Source of the DNA: Pseudomonas sp. PA15(2017)
GTDB taxonomy: Bacteria > Pseudomonadota > Gammaproteobacteria > Pseudomonadales > Pseudomonadaceae
Reading direction: 5' to 3'
Assembly (NCBI RefSeq): GCF_001945395.1
Contig: NZ_MSXV01000052.1
Coordinates: 230,440-294,439, forward strand
Length of the DNA stretch: 64,000 bases
Positions 12,144-20,438 of this stretch are shown here, piece by piece. Every line of letters begins with the position of its first letter. Position 1 is the stretch's first letter. The translations under genes and the position numbers were made by a program. The notes beneath the pieces are model-generated. The model made no database searches, was not told the origin of the DNA, and was given only the letters and a program-made list of their open reading frames with translations.

Positions 12144-13603
12144 AAACCCTCGACACCCTGACCTTCGACAATCGCTTCGCCGGCCTGGGTGACGGGTTTT
12201 CAGCGCACATACTGCCCGAGCCCATCGCCGAGCCGCGCCTGGTGGTAGCCAGCGACAGCGCCCTGGCCCTGCTCAACCTCGACCCGCGCGAGGCGCAGCG
12301 CGAGGTGTTCGCCGAGCTGTTCTCCGGCAATCAGCTGTGGAGCGATGCCGAGCCGCGCGCCATGGTCTATTCCGGTCACCAGTTCGGCGGCTACTCGCCA
12401 CGCCTCGGCGATGGCCGCGGCCTGCTGCTCGGCGAAGTACTCAACGATGCCGGCGAACACTGGGACCTGCATCTCAAGGGCGCCGGCATGACGCCCTACT
12501 CGCGCATGGGCGATGGCCGCGCCGTGCTACGCTCGTCGATTCGCGAGTTTCTCGCCAGCGAAGCGCTGCATGCCCTCGGCATTCCCAGCTCGCGAGCGCT
12601 GTGCGTGACCGGTTCGAGCACGCCGGTGTGGCGCGAGAAGCAGGAAACCGCCGCCATGCTGGTGCGCCTGGCGCCCAGCCACGTGCGCTTCGGTCACTTC
12701 GAATACTTCTATTACACGCGCCAGCACGAGCAACTCAAGCAGCTCGCCGACTACGTGATCGAACACCATTACCCGGCCTGCCGCGAGCAGCCGCAGCCCT
12801 ACGCAGCGCTACTCAAGGCCGTGCTGGAACGCACCGCGGAAATGGTCGCCTGGTGGCAAGCCTATGGTTTTTGCCACGGGGTGATGAACACCGACAACAT
12901 GTCGATCCTCGGCATCACCTTCGACTTCGGCCCCTACGCCTTTCTCGACGACTTCGACGCCAAGCACATCTGCAACCACTCCGACGACACCGGCCGCTAC
13001 AGCTTCAGCAACCAGGTGCCCATCGCCCACTGGAACCTCTCGGCCCTCGCTCAGGCGCTGACGCCCCTGGTGGAGGTCGACACCCTGCGCGAAACCCTCG
13101 AGCTGTTCCTGCCGATCTACCAGGCCCACTACCACGACCTGATGCGCAAACGCCTGGGCTTCACCACCGCCGAAGACGGCGACGAACAGCTGATCCAGCG
13201 CCTGCTGACCCTGATGCAGGCCGGCAAGGCCACCGACTACTCGCTGTTCTTCCGCCACCTGGGTGACCAGGCGCCAGCCGACGCGCTGAAGGTGCTGCGC
13301 AACGACTTCGTCGACCTCAACGGCTTCGACGCCTGGGCCGCCGACTACCAGGCTCGCGTCGAACGCGAAGGTTTCGAACCAGCCGAACGCCGGGCCCGCA
13401 TGCACGCCGTCAACCCGCTCTACGTGCTACGCAACTACCTGGCCCAGGAAGCCATCGCCGCCGCCGAAGCAGGCGACTACGGCCCGGTGCGCGAACTGCA
13501 CCACGTACTGACGAGCCCCTTCGACGAGCAGCCGGGCAAGGAGCATTACGCGCAGCGTCCGCCGGATTGGGGCAAGCATCTGGAAATCAGTTGTTCGTCT
13601 TAG
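12140..13603 (+). CDS. selO: Protein adenylyltransferase SelO (YdiU)
   Basis: A 487-aa SelO protein: a pseudokinase fold that transfers AMP from ATP to Ser, Thr or Tyr of target proteins and is tied to redox stress. Family segments are visible: YSGHQFGGYSPRLGDGRG (the flipped nucleotide-binding loop), LHLKGAGMTPYSRMGDGRAVLRSSIREFL, CHGVMNTDNMSILG (catalytic-loop equivalent) and ITFDFGPYAFLDDF (Mg-binding DFG). The protein ends EISCSS, where eukaryotic orthologues carry selenocysteine and bacterial ones cysteine; this Cys can form a regulatory disulfide. The GTG start overlaps the mscK stop by 4 bases, so expression should be coupled to the channel. Only 2 bases after its stop a repeat element begins. 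Confidence 0.95.
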
Positions 13604-13605
13604 CG

Positions 13606-13814
13606 CTTGTTCAAAGTCTTGCACGCGCATAAAGCGGCAATTACAAGGCAGGAGCGGCCATTGGTGCAGTACCTGTGGGAACGGGCGGGGACGCCTGGTC
13701 CATGCCCGCGATTTTTCGCGCGCATGGCGCGCTCCCACAGTAGGTGAGGGGACAGCCGTTTCTGCCACTTAGCCAGCGAAATTGTCGAATCTGAGCTTAA
13801 AGATTATGAACAAC
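13606..13814. repeat. Copy 1 of a 209-bp repeat element with terminal inverted repeats and a REPIN-like core
   Basis: The left end CTTGTTCAAAGTCTT and the inverse of the right end GTTGTTCATAATCTT match at 12 of 15 positions. The centre (13673-13740) is a nested palindrome: GTGGGA...CTCCCAC outside and CATGCCCGCGA/CGCGCGCATG inside, typical of Pseudomonas REP doublets. It aligns over its whole length, in the same orientation, with 17630-17837, with a one-base size difference. It carries no gene and begins 2 bases after the selO stop, so it may also act as a 3' end or mRNA-stability structure. Confidence 0.8.
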
Positions 13815-14087
13815 TTCTTAGAATCTGTTCGAAAGCCCATGCATTGGCCCACAGGCGCTACCTGAATAACGGCCTCAGCGGGTCAACACAGGCGAACCAC
13901 CAGCGTAGCGAGGTAACGCTACCGGGCTGGCCTCAAGGCTGAGCGCAGTCATGGATTAGAAATGAGCTTGGCTCGCTGCACCATTGCCTTCCAGACGGGT
14001 TGGCCGCAAGCGCCCAGTTGAGTCTTTTTCTGACCCCGCTGGGCCGATGCGCAGCAGGTTTTACTATGGCTCGAAGTGGTGCCACCT
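13815..14087. other. Non-coding stretch between repeat copy 1 and the MliC-like gene
   Basis: No open frame here has a ribosome site, codon pattern or family resemblance that I can support. The sequence has lower GC than the flanking core genes. It is the left edge of the accessory block. Confidence 0.5.
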
Positions 14088-14456
14088 CTACTTTGTCTCG
14101 ACGCACTGCAACGAAATCTCCTCATCCGCATATTTCGTGTAGCTCGCGCTGTCTCCCTTGGTCCACCATTCGTAGCGATCACCTACATATTTGGCGCCTG
14201 AGGCAGCGATTACCCTTACCAAAAGCACCTCTTTCTCATCGGGCGGCGTGAGAAGCGTCACGCTTGTATCGCCCCTGTTGGCATAGGTGACCGCTACGGT
14301 GGTTCCCCCCTCGCATTGATACGTAGATTTTTCAATTTCGGTCGGCCCTGCACCCGGCAGCTCGAAGCGCTCCTCGGGAGCGGAACCGCAACCTACTTGG
14401 ATCATGCAGGCCGCGACTAGGGCGGCTGCAGGCATTCGTTTGGTCAAGCTCTTCAA
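14088..14456 (-). CDS. MliC-like lysozyme-inhibitor lipoprotein
   Basis: A 122-aa predicted lipoprotein. The basic, hydrophobic leader (MKSLTKRMPAAALVAACM) is followed by the likely lipobox IQVGC with acylated Cys23. The mature domain shows the MliC/PliC pattern: an early YQCEGG, the beta segment TTVAVTYANRGD, and the signature SGAKYVGDRYEWWTKGD ending with a Cys near the C-terminus that can pair with the first. The family inhibits host or competitor C-type lysozyme at the cell envelope. The gene stands alone on the minus strand inside the accessory block, 171 bases from a TetR gene. Sequence GC is lower than that of core neighbours. Function is inferred from family resemblance only. Confidence 0.7.
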   Translation of the reverse strand: MKSLTKRMPAAALVAACMIQVGCGSAPEERFELPGAGPTEIEKSTYQCEGGTTVAVTYANRGDTSVTLLTPPDEKEVLLVRVIAASGAKYVGDRYEWWTKGDSASYTKYADEEISLQCVETK

Positions 14457-14627
14457 TTCATCACCTCCACACGCTCCCGAAAGCCGGCGACCATGCCGGC
14501 ATAAAAATCGTTATAACATATCAAACACTCGAGCAACGATTGCTCAGGTTGGCTGTCCGGCCGTTCGGCACGGATGCCGCTCGCGGCAATCAGCCTAGCC
14601 CGTCTAGCTAGCTGCGATGCCAGCAAC

Positions 14628-15191
14628 TCAGGCTGGCATAAGCCCGGCTTTTCGGTAGCCATTCAAAAGCGAGTCGAACAACGCGATATCGGCACGGCTG
14701 CGGGCCATGAGCTGAGCACCCGCAACAGCAGCAAAAATCGCCATCGCCCGCTCCTCGCATGCAATCGGATCACCAAGCCCGGCCGCCAGCAAAACCTTGG
14801 AAAGCCAGGCGACGTTCACGGTGGCGAACGCCTGTACCTCGCTCTTCACTTCATCAGGAAGGTCTTCGTACTCTGCGGCCATGAAGCTGCAAAGGCACAA
14901 CCTGTTTTCGCTCTCGAGCGAGCGTCGAAAAATCGAAGGATATCGCTGCAGGCATTCAAACGGGCTGTCAGCATCGTCCAGCATCGCCTGCAGGTAGGCC
15001 GCCGTGTCTTCCCAATAGCGTCTGGCTACCGCAGAACCGAGATCGGCCTTGCTGGGGAAGTGGTAGTAGATACTCGCGCTCTTGATGCCGACTGCAGCTG
15101 CCAAGTCGCGGAAATTCAGTCCGCCGTATCCATGGGACTGCGCGGCTTGCTTGGCAGCCGCCAGGATGGCCTCTTTTGCGTTTGCACTCAC
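14628..15191 (-). CDS. TetR-family transcriptional repressor
   Basis: A 187-aa TetR/AcrR-type regulator. The N-terminal helix-turn-helix (LNFRDLAAAVGIKSASIYYHFPSKADL) occupies residues ~24-50. The C-terminal ~130 residues are the ligand and dimer domain, with several Cys (RLCLCSF, CEERAM) that could sense electrophiles. It is divergent from a glutathione transferase gene, and two copies of a 17-base repeat lie in the 134-base space between them, so it most likely represses both itself and the transferase until a toxic ligand appears. The ligand is unknown. Confidence 0.88.
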   Translation of the reverse strand: MSANAKEAILAAAKQAAQSHGYGGLNFRDLAAAVGIKSASIYYHFPSKADLGSAVARRYWEDTAAYLQAMLDDADSPFECLQRYPSIFRRSLESENRLCLCSFMAAEYEDLPDEVKSEVQAFATVNVAWLSKVLLAAGLGDPIACEERAMAIFAAVAGAQLMARSRADIALFDSLLNGYRKAGLMPA

Positions 15192-15248
15192 GCCATCACC
15201 TCACCGGTTAGAAGATGACCGGAATGCTAACCGCAAGCCACCAACCTG

Positions 15249-15265
15249 CCAACTGATAGATAGGT
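15249..15265. promoter_or_regulatory. First TetR operator candidate (direct repeat A)
   Basis: The 17-base unit CCAACTGATAGATAGGT occurs here and again, identical, at 15303-15319. With its left flank it gives ACCT...AGGT inverted ends at 15244-15265. It lies 58 bases upstream of the TetR start, where it can block that promoter. Confidence 0.6.
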
Positions 15266-15295
15266 GTTGACAGCAAGAAAAATGAGCCTATAAAT

Positions 15296-15321
15296 ATACC
15301 TACCAACTGATAGATAGGTAT
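15296..15321. promoter_or_regulatory. Second TetR operator candidate (direct repeat B) over the gst start region
   Basis: Contains the same 17-base unit at 15303-15319, here with fuller symmetry: ATACCTA and TAGGTAT arms separated by 12 bases. It ends 4 bases before the GTG of the transferase gene, so a bound repressor would cover the transcription start or translation start zone. Confidence 0.65.
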
Positions 15322-15325
15322 TCAT

Positions 15326-16024
15326 GTGAGCACTCCACATCGCCACACCGACGCCCGCCATTCACCGCTGAAAATCTATGACTGGTACAACGGCCCCTAC
15401 CCGGCAAGGGTTCGCATAGCGCTTGCAGAAAAAGGCCTTCTGCCAGCGGTCGATTTCGTGTCGATCAACCTCTGGAAAGGTGAGCACAAGACGCCCGAGT
15501 TTCTCGAAATAAACTACTCGGGCACGCTCCCGGTTCTGAAACTGGAAGACGGCACCCGTATCGCGGAATGCACAGCTATCACCCAGTACCTGGACCACCT
15601 GGACAGCAAGCCCACGCTTACCGGCACAACCGCCGTTGAAAAAGGGCTCATCCACATGATGACCAAGCGTGCCGAGATCGAGTTTCTCGATGCCGTAAGC
15701 GTGTACTTCCACCATGCCACCCCGGGCCTCGGCCCGTACGTCGAGTTCTATCAGAATGAGGAATGGGGCCTGCGCATGCGCGACAAGGCCGTACGAGGCA
15801 TGCGCTATTTCAATGAGGTATTGATGAGCCGGCCATTCGTCGCAGGGGAATCATTCTCCATGGCGGATATCGCCGTGATTGGCGGCATGATCTTCTCGGC
15901 GCTCGTGGAGCTATCGGTCCCCGAGGAGTGCGAAGCGCTTCGGAAATGGTACGCCCGGATGCAAAAGCGCCCCAGCCTTGTGGCGTGGGCCGCCATGGTT
16001 GAAAAAGGCGAGCCGCTGGGTTGA
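15326..16024 (+). CDS. Glutathione S-transferase family protein
   Basis: A 232-aa cytosolic glutathione transferase. The thioredoxin-like N-terminal domain (residues ~16-95) has YDWYNGPYPARVRIALAEKG, the cis-Pro GTLPVLKLEDG and the glutathione-binding IAECTAITQYL. The all-helical C-terminal domain follows, with FSMADIAVIGG as the N-capping motif. It probably conjugates or reduces an electrophile. The GTG at 15326 is the only reasonable start; the ATG two bases earlier (15324) meets a TGA at once. No normal ribosome site precedes it because an operator occupies that space. Control by the divergent TetR gene is likely. Confidence 0.88.
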   Translation: MSTPHRHTDARHSPLKIYDWYNGPYPARVRIALAEKGLLPAVDFVSINLWKGEHKTPEFLEINYSGTLPVLKLEDGTRIAECTAITQYLDHLDSKPTLTGTTAVEKGLIHMMTKRAEIEFLDAVSVYFHHATPGLGPYVEFYQNEEWGLRMRDKAVRGMRYFNEVLMSRPFVAGESFSMADIAVIGGMIFSALVELSVPEECEALRKWYARMQKRPSLVAWAAMVEKGEPLG

Positions 16025-16222
16025 TCGTTGCGGCCAGCCCGAGGTACTGGGCAAGAGACGATGGCGGACAACCCATGCTTGTCCGCCTCGCCTCAACATC
16101 CCCGATGCCAAACGAGCCAACCTGGCGTCCGCCGACTCTCGGGGCCTTGCCCCAGCCACGCTATTGTCCTTACCTTGTCCGTTCGCCTTTACCCTGCCTT
16201 CAACCGCGAGCGTCCAGCCACA

Positions 16223-17011
16223 ATGAAAAATCTAAGAATCAGCGCTATCACTACCTTGCTTATCGGGCTGTCAGGTTTTGCCCAGGCTCAGGAAACGCCA
16301 TCGCATCTCGACAAGGTGCTGGAGTAGGGGCAATTGGCGGTGTGCACCACCGGCGATTACAAGCCCTATACCTTCCTGCGTCAGGACGGCGGGTACGAAG
16401 GCATCGATATCGAAATGGCCCAGTCGCTCGCGCAGAGCCTCGGGGTCAAGGTGCAGTGGGTGCCGACCACCTGGAAAACCCTGATGCCGGATATGGTAGC
16501 GGGCAAGTGCGATATCGGCATGGGCGGCATTTCGGTGACGCTGGAACGCCAGAAGAAGGCGTTCTTCAGCAGCACCCTGGATGTGGACGGCAAGATTCCG
16601 CTGGTGCGTTGTGAAGACGTGTCGCGCTACCAGACCGTCGAGCAGATCAACAGGCCGCAAGTGCGGCTGATCGAGCCGGCCGGCGGCACCAACGAGGCTT
16701 TCGCGCGGGCTTATCTGCCAAAGGCTCAGCTGAACTTCCACGACAACAAGACCATCTTCCAGGAGCTGCTGGACAAACGCGCCGACGTGATGATCACCGA
16801 CTCATCCGAAGCCCTGTACCAACAGAAACGTATGCCCGGCCTATGCGCTGTCAACCCGACCGCCTACATGCAATACGGTGAGAAGGCCTATCTGCTGCCG
16901 CGCGACGACATGGCCTGGAAGAGCTATGTGGATCAGTGGCTGCACCTGAGCAAGACCACCGGTGCTTATCAGAAGACCCTCGGCCACTGGCTGGCCGTGC
17001 CAGGGCAATAG
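16223..17011 (+). pseudogene. PheC-like periplasmic binding protein / cyclohexadienyl dehydratase, interrupted by an amber codon
   Basis: An intact reading frame of about 262 codons apart from one in-frame TAG at 16325-16327 (codon 35). Before it lies a good signal peptide (MKNLRISAITTLLIGLSGFAQAQE) and the start of the mature protein (HLDKVLE). After it the frame continues as GQLAVCTTGDYKPYTF, GGYEGIDIEMAQSLAQSLG, CDIGMGGISVTLERQKKAFFS and GGTNEAFARAYLPKA, the pattern of the amino-acid-binding SBP_bac_3 family and of periplasmic cyclohexadienyl dehydratase PheC. Relatives have Ser or similar in VLESG, so a single TCG-to-TAG change explains the stop. A restart after the stop would lack export, so the gene is probably inactive unless the amber is read through. 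Confidence 0.8.
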
Positions 17012-17023
17012 CGTCGAACGACT

Positions 17024-17109
17024 GGTGGATGGATGAAGCGTCATCCACCCTAAGGTGATCGTGACAAGATCCGGCAACGTTACGGCGGATTCCTAACCGA
17101 ATCCGCCGT
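17024..17109. repeat. Two tandem palindromes after the PheC-like pseudogene
   Basis: Stem one: GGTGGATG at 17024-17031 pairs with CATCCACC at 17042-17049. Stem two: ACGGCGGATT at 17082-17091 pairs perfectly with AATCCGCCGT at 17100-17109. Neither has a T tract. The wording (CATCCACCCTA, AATCCGCCGTTACG) resembles short palindromic repeats scattered in Pseudomonas genomes; they may double as weak 3' end structures. Confidence 0.6.
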
Positions 17110-17156
17110 TACGCAACCCAGCCGGCTATTAGCACCATTTAAGGTCCGTACATTTT

Positions 17157-17558
17157 ATGAGTTGCCTCTTGAGAATATCCGGCGAGTCCCTGGATATCGA
17201 AACGGCGCTTTCTACCTGCACCGTGCAGCCTTACCTGATCTGGAAAAAAGGCGAACCACGGCCCCTCGAAGGGAAAACTCATCGGGATAGCGGGGCAAAT
17301 TTCGCCGCAAGCGAAGCAGATTTCGATGAACTTCCACTGCAGCTAGCCGAAGCAACGATCTTTCTCGAAACACATGCATCCGCGCTCGCGCGATTGGTTG
17401 CAACCCCTGGAGTACAAAGCGCCACTCTGGATTTGGGGCTCGCTTTTCAGGAAGGAAACATCGCCCAATCCTTACACTTCCCATCCACGTTTATAAATCT
17501 CGCCGCTCGCATCGGTATCGCTTTGAATATGTCTCAATATGCTTGCACGGGGGATTGA
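17157..17558 (+). CDS. DUF4279 domain protein
   Basis: A 133-aa protein without signal peptide or membrane segment. It fits the DUF4279 pattern: an early YLIWKKGEPR, then HRDSGANFAASEADFDELPLQ in two parts, a central FLETHASALARL, the segment VQSATLDLGLAF and an ending FPSTFINLAARIGIALNMSQY. The family's role is not known to me. The gene stands alone between palindromic repeats inside the accessory block, and its lower GC and codon use differ from the neighbouring core genes, suggesting acquisition. No partner gene is visible. Confidence 0.65.
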   Translation: MSCLLRISGESLDIETALSTCTVQPYLIWKKGEPRPLEGKTHRDSGANFAASEADFDELPLQLAEATIFLETHASALARLVATPGVQSATLDLGLAFQEGNIAQSLHFPSTFINLAARIGIALNMSQYACTGD

Positions 17559-17629
17559 GGTTATTTCCGTGCGGAGGTGGGAGCGATCAAAGCCTGAGAC
17601 ATAGGCCTGCGGTACCGGCGAACTAAGCA

Positions 17630-17837
17630 CCTGTTCACGATCTTCATGCGCCTGAAGCGGTAACTACAAGGCAGAAACGGTCATCGGCGCAGTATCTGTG
17701 GGAGCGGGTGGGGACGCCTAGTCCATGCCCGCGATCTTTCGCGCGCATGGCGCGCTCCCGCAGTGAATCGGGGAACGGCTGCTACCGCCACTTAGCAGCC
17801 AAAATCGTCGAACCTCAACCGAAAGATTACGAAAAGG
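17630..17837. repeat. Copy 2 of the repeat element with terminal inverted repeats and REPIN-like core (208 bp)
   Basis: Left end CCTGTTCACGATCTT, inverse of the right end CCTTTTCGTAATCTT: 11 of 15 positions match. The core (17696-17763) repeats the nested palindrome of copy 1 with small changes. Orientation is the same as copy 1. The right end is 2 bases from the stop codon of the DUF2474 gene, mirroring the way copy 1 abuts selO. Confidence 0.8.
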
Positions 17838-17839
17838 CG

Positions 17840-17983
17840 TTAAGGCGTACTCAACCCCGCCGCATTCATGAACAGCCGCAACAGATACGACAGCAGCCCC
17901 AAACTCAGCACGCTGACCGTCCAGATGCCGGCCAGCCAGGCGATGCGTTGCCAGAGGGGTTTCTTTTCAGTGGTTTTGTTCAT
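17840..17983 (-). CDS. DUF2474 small membrane protein of the cyanide-insensitive oxidase
   Basis: A 47-aa peptide starting MNKTTEKKPLWQRIAWLAG with a single membrane helix (residues ~14-38). DUF2474 peptides are encoded after cioB and are thought to be a small subunit of the CioAB oxidase, in the manner of CydX for cytochrome bd. The ATG shares its A with the TGA of cioB, so it is the third gene of the operon and is translationally coupled. The stop is directly followed by repeat copy 2. Confidence 0.8.
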   Translation of the reverse strand: MNKTTEKKPLWQRIAWLAGIWTVSVLSLGLLSYLLRLFMNAAGLSTP

Positions 17984-18996
17984 CAGTGGTACCCCTGATC
18001 CGGCGTGACCTTGCCGCGGAACACGTAGTAGCTCCAGGCGGTGTAGACGAGGATGATCGGGATGATCAGTAGCGCGCCGACCAGCGCGAAGCCCTGGCTT
18101 TGCGGCGGTGCGGCGGCCTGCCAGATGGTCAGCGAGCCGGGCACGATGTTCGGCCACAGGCTGATGCCCAGGCCGCTGTAGCCGAGGAAGATCAGCACCA
18201 GGGTGAGCACGAACGGCTTGCTGTCGTCGTGGTTGGCCACCGAGCGCAGCAGGTAGAAGAAGCTCGCCAGCACCAGCAGCGGCACCGGGGCGAACCACAA
18301 CAGGTTGGGAAAGGTGAACCAGCGCTCGGCGATGCTCGCCTGAGACAGCGGCGTCCACAGGCTGACGATGCCGATCACCGCCAGCAGCGCGAGAGCCAGT
18401 GGCCGGGCCAGGTCGTGCATCTGCTTTTGCAGGCGGCCTTCGGTTTTCATGATCAGCCAGGTGCAACCGAGCAGTGCATAAGCCGCGATCAGCCCCAGGC
18501 CGCTGAACAGCGGAAACGGCGCCAGCCAGTCCAGCGAACCCCCGGCGAAGGCGCGACCCTCGACCGGAATGCCTTCGATGAACGCCCCCAGCGCCACGCC
18601 CTGGAAGAAGGTCGCCGCCACCGAGCCGCCGATAAAGGCCTTGTCCCAGATATGCCGCTTGTGGTCCTTGGCCTTGAAGCGGAACTCGAAGGCCACGCCG
18701 CGAAACACCAGGCCCAGCAGCATGAACATCAGCGGCAGATAAAGCGCGCTGAGCACCACCGAGTAGGCCAGCGGAAAGGCCGCGAACAGCCCGGCGCCAC
18801 CGAGCACCAGCCAGGTTTCGTTGCCGTCCCACACGGGCGCCACGGTATTCATCATCACGTCGCGCTCGCCTTTGTCGGGCACCAGCGGGAAGAGGATGCC
18901 GATGCCCAGGTCGAAGCCGTCCATGATCACGTACATCATCACGCCAAACACGATGATCACCGCCCAGATGACCGACAGATCGATACCCATGTTCAT
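17983..18996 (-). CDS. cioB: Cyanide-insensitive quinol oxidase subunit II
   Basis: A 337-aa inner-membrane protein of the CydB family with about eight to nine helices. Typical segments are MYVIMDGFDLGIGILFPLV, TVAPVWDGNETWLVLGGAGLF and AFPLAYSVVLSALYLPLM. With CioA it forms a bd-type quinol oxidase that reduces O2 to water without pumping protons and tolerates cyanide. The ATG at 18996 overlaps the cioA stop (ATGA), preceded by GGGAGGG. The ending WSYYVFRGKVTPDQGYH is usual for this family. Confidence 0.95.
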   Translation of the reverse strand: MNMGIDLSVIWAVIIVFGVMMYVIMDGFDLGIGILFPLVPDKGERDVMMNTVAPVWDGNETWLVLGGAGLFAAFPLAYSVVLSALYLPLMFMLLGLVFRGVAFEFRFKAKDHKRHIWDKAFIGGSVAATFFQGVALGAFIEGIPVEGRAFAGGSLDWLAPFPLFSGLGLIAAYALLGCTWLIMKTEGRLQKQMHDLARPLALALLAVIGIVSLWTPLSQASIAERWFTFPNLLWFAPVPLLVLASFFYLLRSVANHDDSKPFVLTLVLIFLGYSGLGISLWPNIVPGSLTIWQAAAPPQSQGFALVGALLIIPIILVYTAWSYYVFRGKVTPDQGYH

Positions 18997-20438
18997 GCCC
19001 TCCCGCTCGCTGCAGCGTCGCCATGATCACCATCGTGCAGGCCCTCCTTGGGCGCCGACAGTGGCCGTGCCGGGGTGTGCCGGGTGCCCGGCCCGCCGTC
19101 GTCCGTATGATCGCCCTCGCCGGTGACCGGCCCCTTGCGCACCAGGCGCATCACGTAGCCGAAGCCGGCGCCGAACACCGCGAAGTACACCACCACGAAC
19201 AGCACCAGGGTCAGGCCCAGTTGCGCGGCGCTGTGGGCCGACACGCCATCGGCGGTGCGCATGATGCCGTAGACCACCCACGGCTGGCGGCCGATTTCGG
19301 TGGTGAACCAGCCGGCGAGGATGGCGATCAGCCCGGACGGGCCCATCCACAGGCAGAAGTACAGGAATGGGCGCGACTGGTAGAGGCTGCCGCGCCAGCG
19401 CAGCCACAGGCTCCACACGCCGGCGAGGATCATCAGCAACCCCATGGCAACCATCACCCGGAACGACCAGAACACGATGGTCGAGTTGGGCCGGTCTTCC
19501 TTGGCGAATTCCTTGAGCGCCGGCACCTGCTTGTCCAGGCTGTGGGTGAGGATCAGGCTGCCCAGGTACGGCACCTCGATCTTGAAGCGGGTCTCCTCGC
19601 GCTGCATGTCCGGCCAGCCGAACAGGATCAGCGGCGTCGGCTCACCGGAACTGTTGTCCCAGTGGCCTTCGATGGCGGCGATCTTCGCCGGCTGATGCTC
19701 CAGGGTATTGAGGCCGTGGAAGTCGCCGATCACCGCCTGGATCGGCGCGACCAACAGGGCCATCCACAGCGCCATGGAGAACATCTTGCGCATCGCCGGG
19801 GTGTCGCGGCCGCGCAGCAGGTGCCAGGCCGCCGAGGCGCCAACGAAGAATGCGGTGGCCAGGAACGCGGCGGTGGCCATGTGTGCCAGGCGATACGGGA
19901 ACGACGGGTTGAACACCACCGCGAACCAGTCCACCGGGATCACCCGGCCATCGACGATTTCGAAGCCCTGGGGCGTCTGCATCCAGCTGTTGGAGGCGAG
20001 AATCCAGAAGGTCGAGATCAGCGTGCCGACCGCCACCATCACCGTCGAGAAGAAGTGCAGGCCCGGGCCCACGCGGTTCCAGCCGAACAGCATCACGCCG
20101 AGAAAGCCGGCTTCGAGGAAGAATGCGGTGAGCACCTCGTAAGCCAGCAACGGTCCGGTGACCGAGCCGGCGAAATCCGAGAAGGCGCTCCAGTTGGTAC
20201 CGAACTGGTAGGCCATCACCAGGCCGGAAACCACGCCCATGCCGAAGTTGACCGCGAAGATCTTCACCCAGAAGTGGTAGAGGTCTCGATAGACCGTTCG
20301 CCCGGTCTTCAGCCACAGGCCTTCGAGCACCGCCAGGTAACTGGCCAGGCCGATGGTGATGGCGGGAAAGATGATGTGAAAGGAAATGGTGAAGGCGAAC
20401 TGGATGCGCGCAAGATCCAAAGCCTCTAAGCCGAACAT
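18993..20438 (-). CDS. cioA: Cyanide-insensitive quinol oxidase subunit I
   Basis: A 481-aa CydA-family subunit carrying the haems. It starts MFGLEALDLARIQFAFTISFHIIFPAITIG, whose His is the expected haem ligand. The conserved glutamate stretch is AYEVLTAFFLEAGFLG, and the quinol-side motif is EIGRQPWVVYG. The Q-loop is the short version seen in the CIO subgroup. The frame extends to 20564, but the ATG at 20438 gives the family N-terminus. The C-terminal ~40 residues are hydrophilic and His/Asp-rich (GEGDHTDDGG, HDGDHGD). A perfect FNR/ANR-type box lies 79 bases upstream, consistent with known oxygen control of cio genes. Confidence 0.95.
   Translation of the reverse strand: MFGLEALDLARIQFAFTISFHIIFPAITIGLASYLAVLEGLWLKTGRTVYRDLYHFWVKIFAVNFGMGVVSGLVMAYQFGTNWSAFSDFAGSVTGPLLAYEVLTAFFLEAGFLGVMLFGWNRVGPGLHFFSTVMVAVGTLISTFWILASNSWMQTPQGFEIVDGRVIPVDWFAVVFNPSFPYRLAHMATAAFLATAFFVGASAAWHLLRGRDTPAMRKMFSMALWMALLVAPIQAVIGDFHGLNTLEHQPAKIAAIEGHWDNSSGEPTPLILFGWPDMQREETRFKIEVPYLGSLILTHSLDKQVPALKEFAKEDRPNSTIVFWSFRVMVAMGLLMILAGVWSLWLRWRGSLYQSRPFLYFCLWMGPSGLIAILAGWFTTEIGRQPWVVYGIMRTADGVSAHSAAQLGLTLVLFVVVYFAVFGAGFGYVMRLVRKGPVTGEGDHTDDGGPGTRHTPARPLSAPKEGLHDGDHGDAAASGRA

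Noticed and set aside
13949..14182. Short minus-strand frame at the edge of the accessory block
   Set aside because: Overlaps the MliC-like gene in another frame and shows only Arg/Ser-rich shadow composition; no transposase motif found.
19023..20429. 468-codon plus-strand frame
   Set aside because: Antisense to cioA, which is unambiguous; the His/Gln/Arg-rich product has no domain.
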